A DNA stretch of 6,418 nucleotides. Source: Acidimicrobiales bacterium. Its GTDB lineage: Bacteria; Actinomycetota; Acidimicrobiia; Acidimicrobiales; Aldehydirespiratoraceae. The notes below the pieces were generated by a model. The model ran no database searches. It was not told where the DNA came from and saw only the letters and a list, made by a program, of their open reading frames with translations. The translations under genes and the position numbers were made by a program. The stretch is from positions 1 to 6,418 of the forward strand of contig BQJV01000200.1 in the NCBI GenBank assembly GCA_021604885.1. The letters are read 5' to 3'. Below, piece after piece: positions 5,627-6,418 of the stretch. Position 1 is the stretch's first letter. Each line of letters starts with the position of its first letter.

Positions 5627-5633
5627 GATCACC
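5627..5633 (-). promoter_or_regulatory. Shine-Dalgarno-like site of the PPOX gene
   Basis: GGTGATC on the minus strand matches the 3' part of the extended Shine-Dalgarno consensus (GGAGGTGATC) and lies five bases before the PPOX ATG. It overlaps the TGA stop of the nitroreductase gene at 5629-5631, a layout that suits coupled translation. It is the only reasonable Shine-Dalgarno I see in the window and fixes the PPOX start. Confidence 0.45.
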
Positions 5634-6285
5634 GAATCGGGTTCTTGTAGGTGTCCAGATACGTGATCTCGTGCACGGGCGGGCGCTCGGCCGCCTTGAA
5701 GTCCGTGCCCTTCGTATAGGCGACCGGGAGGAGACCGGCCTGCGTCATGTGCGGTGGGATCCCGAGCAGGTCCGCGGCCTCCTGCTCCAGCCCGAGATGG
5801 ATCGTCGTCAGACAGGTGCCGAGCCCGCGGCTGCGCAGGGCGAGCTGGAAGCTCCACATCGCGGGCAGGATCGACCCCATGAACCCGGCGGCCGATTGGG
5901 TGATCGACTCGGCGGGCAACTCGTCAAGACGGCCGATGATCAACGGGATGACGTGCACTGGCGCGTGCTCGAGATTGGCCGCGAGGTACGCGGCGGAACT
6001 CATGACCCGCCCCATCTGACCCTCGGTTGCCGTGTCCGCCGCGGCCGCCGCGAGATAGTCGCCCCCGGCCCGTCGGTACATCTCCGCGAGCGCGGCCTTC
6101 TTCTCTGCGTCGCGGATGACCATCCAACGCCACCCCTGCTTGTTCGACCCGGTCGGGGCCTGCACCGCGAGCTGAAGGCACTCGAGGAGCACGTCGTCGG
6201 GAACGTCGCGATCGAAGTCGAGGCGCTTGCGCACCGCCCGCGTGGTCGAGAGGAGCGCGTCGGTCTGGGTGTGGTCGAAATCCAT
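5629..6285 (-). CDS. Nitroreductase family flavoprotein
   Basis: A 218-residue member of the nitroreductase superfamily, usually FMN-containing homodimers that use NAD(P)H to reduce nitro groups, quinones, enones or other electron-poor substrates. Typical features: the N-terminal TTRAVRKRLD (14-23) with arginines that contact the FMN phosphate, DVPDDVLLECLQLAVQAPTGSN (27-48) leading to QGWRWMVI (50-57), a central helix with SAAGFMGSILPAMWSFQLALRS, then GLGTCLTTIHLG (154-165), where the second FMN phosphate contact normally lies, and LLGIPPHM before the last strand (GLLPVAY). Length is usual. The ATG at 6283-6285 fits the family N-terminus; the bases before it (GAGGT) touch the ATG and are too close to be a ribosome site. 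It leads an operon with the PPOX gene and diverges from a gene entering at the right edge. The substrate is unknown; ene-, nitro- and dehydrogenation roles all occur in the family. Confidence 0.93.
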   Translation of the reverse strand: MDFDHTQTDALLSTTRAVRKRLDFDRDVPDDVLLECLQLAVQAPTGSNKQGWRWMVIRDAEKKAALAEMYRRAGGDYLAAAAADTATEGQMGRVMSSAAYLAANLEHAPVHVIPLIIGRLDELPAESITQSAAGFMGSILPAMWSFQLALRSRGLGTCLTTIHLGLEQEAADLLGIPPHMTQAGLLPVAYTKGTDFKAAERPPVHEITYLDTYKNPIR

Positions 6286-6369
6286 ACCTCACTCTGGCAC
6301 GGCGGACCGATCTGCGGCGCGGTGCCACGTCGACCTGACGCCCGCGACCGGTCCGTGCTGGAATGCAGC

Positions 6370-6418
6370 ATGCTCCGCCGACGCCTTCTCGCAATCACCG
6401 CGGCCGCCGCGCTCATCG
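6370..6418 (+). CDS. Start of a probable exported protein, cut by the window edge
   Basis: Sixteen codons remain: MLRRRLLAITAAAALI. Three arginines followed by a hydrophobic, alanine-rich stretch look like the n- and h-regions of a signal peptide. The frame is open to the window end. It diverges from the nitroreductase gene across 84 bp (6286-6369). TGC-TGGAAT at 6356-6364, five bases before the ATG, resembles an extended -10, in line with the leaderless style of other genes here. An alternative ATG at 6363 in another frame gives a proline/arginine-rich reading and is less likely. Function cannot be told. Confidence 0.45.
   Translation, partial: MLRRRLLAITAAAALI

Noticed and set aside
6363..6418. 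Alternative start ATG at 6363 for the right-edge gene
   Set aside because: It gives a Pro/Arg/His-rich reading, while the ATG at 6370 yields a signal-peptide-like N-terminus.

Overview
The window is GC-rich (about two thirds G+C by eye), densely coded and has very short intergenic gaps. The organism looks like a high-GC actinobacterium, perhaps Acidimicrobiia (Ilumatobacter-like). The reasons are base composition, a 14-helix DHA2-type transporter, a PPOX protein of the kind often linked to deazaflavin F420, and start codons that mostly lack a Shine-Dalgarno but have a -10-like hexamer a fixed distance upstream (leaderless style). The taxonomic call is inference. No rRNA, tRNA, CRISPR, IS element or phage gene is visible, and no transcriptional regulator is encoded.

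Left block, minus strand (2050 to 45): a SnoaL/NTF2-like small protein, then two classical short-chain dehydrogenases/reductases (SDRs) that overlap by 4 bases (GTGA). The first SDR is RhlG-like with NADP(H)-type features; the second has an NAD-type Asp and two unusual active-site substitutions. A perfect 8-bp inverted repeat sits just before the first SDR start.

Middle block, plus strand (2111 to 5099): an MFS exporter-like transporter diverges from the SnoaL-like gene across 60 bp. It is followed at 21 and 19 bp spacing by an HpcH/HpaI-family aldolase and a crotonase-fold enoyl-CoA hydratase/isomerase. Each of the three starts has a -10-like hexamer ending 6 bases before its ATG.

Right block, minus strand (6285 to 5118): a nitroreductase-family flavoprotein followed after 7 bp by a PPOX split-barrel protein, convergent with the crotonase gene. 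A plus-strand gene beginning at 6370 runs off the right edge and starts like a signal peptide.

Together the genes read as a small-molecule catabolic or detoxification neighbourhood: alcohol/ketone redox (SDRs), hydratase/isomerase or dehydratase steps (SnoaL-like, crotonase), C-C cleavage of a 2-oxo acid (aldolase), transport (MFS) and flavin-dependent reduction (nitroreductase, PPOX). The substrate cannot be read from sequence. Nothing here amounts to a clearly new system. The points most worth checking are the repeated leaderless-promoter geometry, the symmetric divergent promoter, the hairpin before the SDR pair, and the pairing of SDRs with opposite predicted cofactors.
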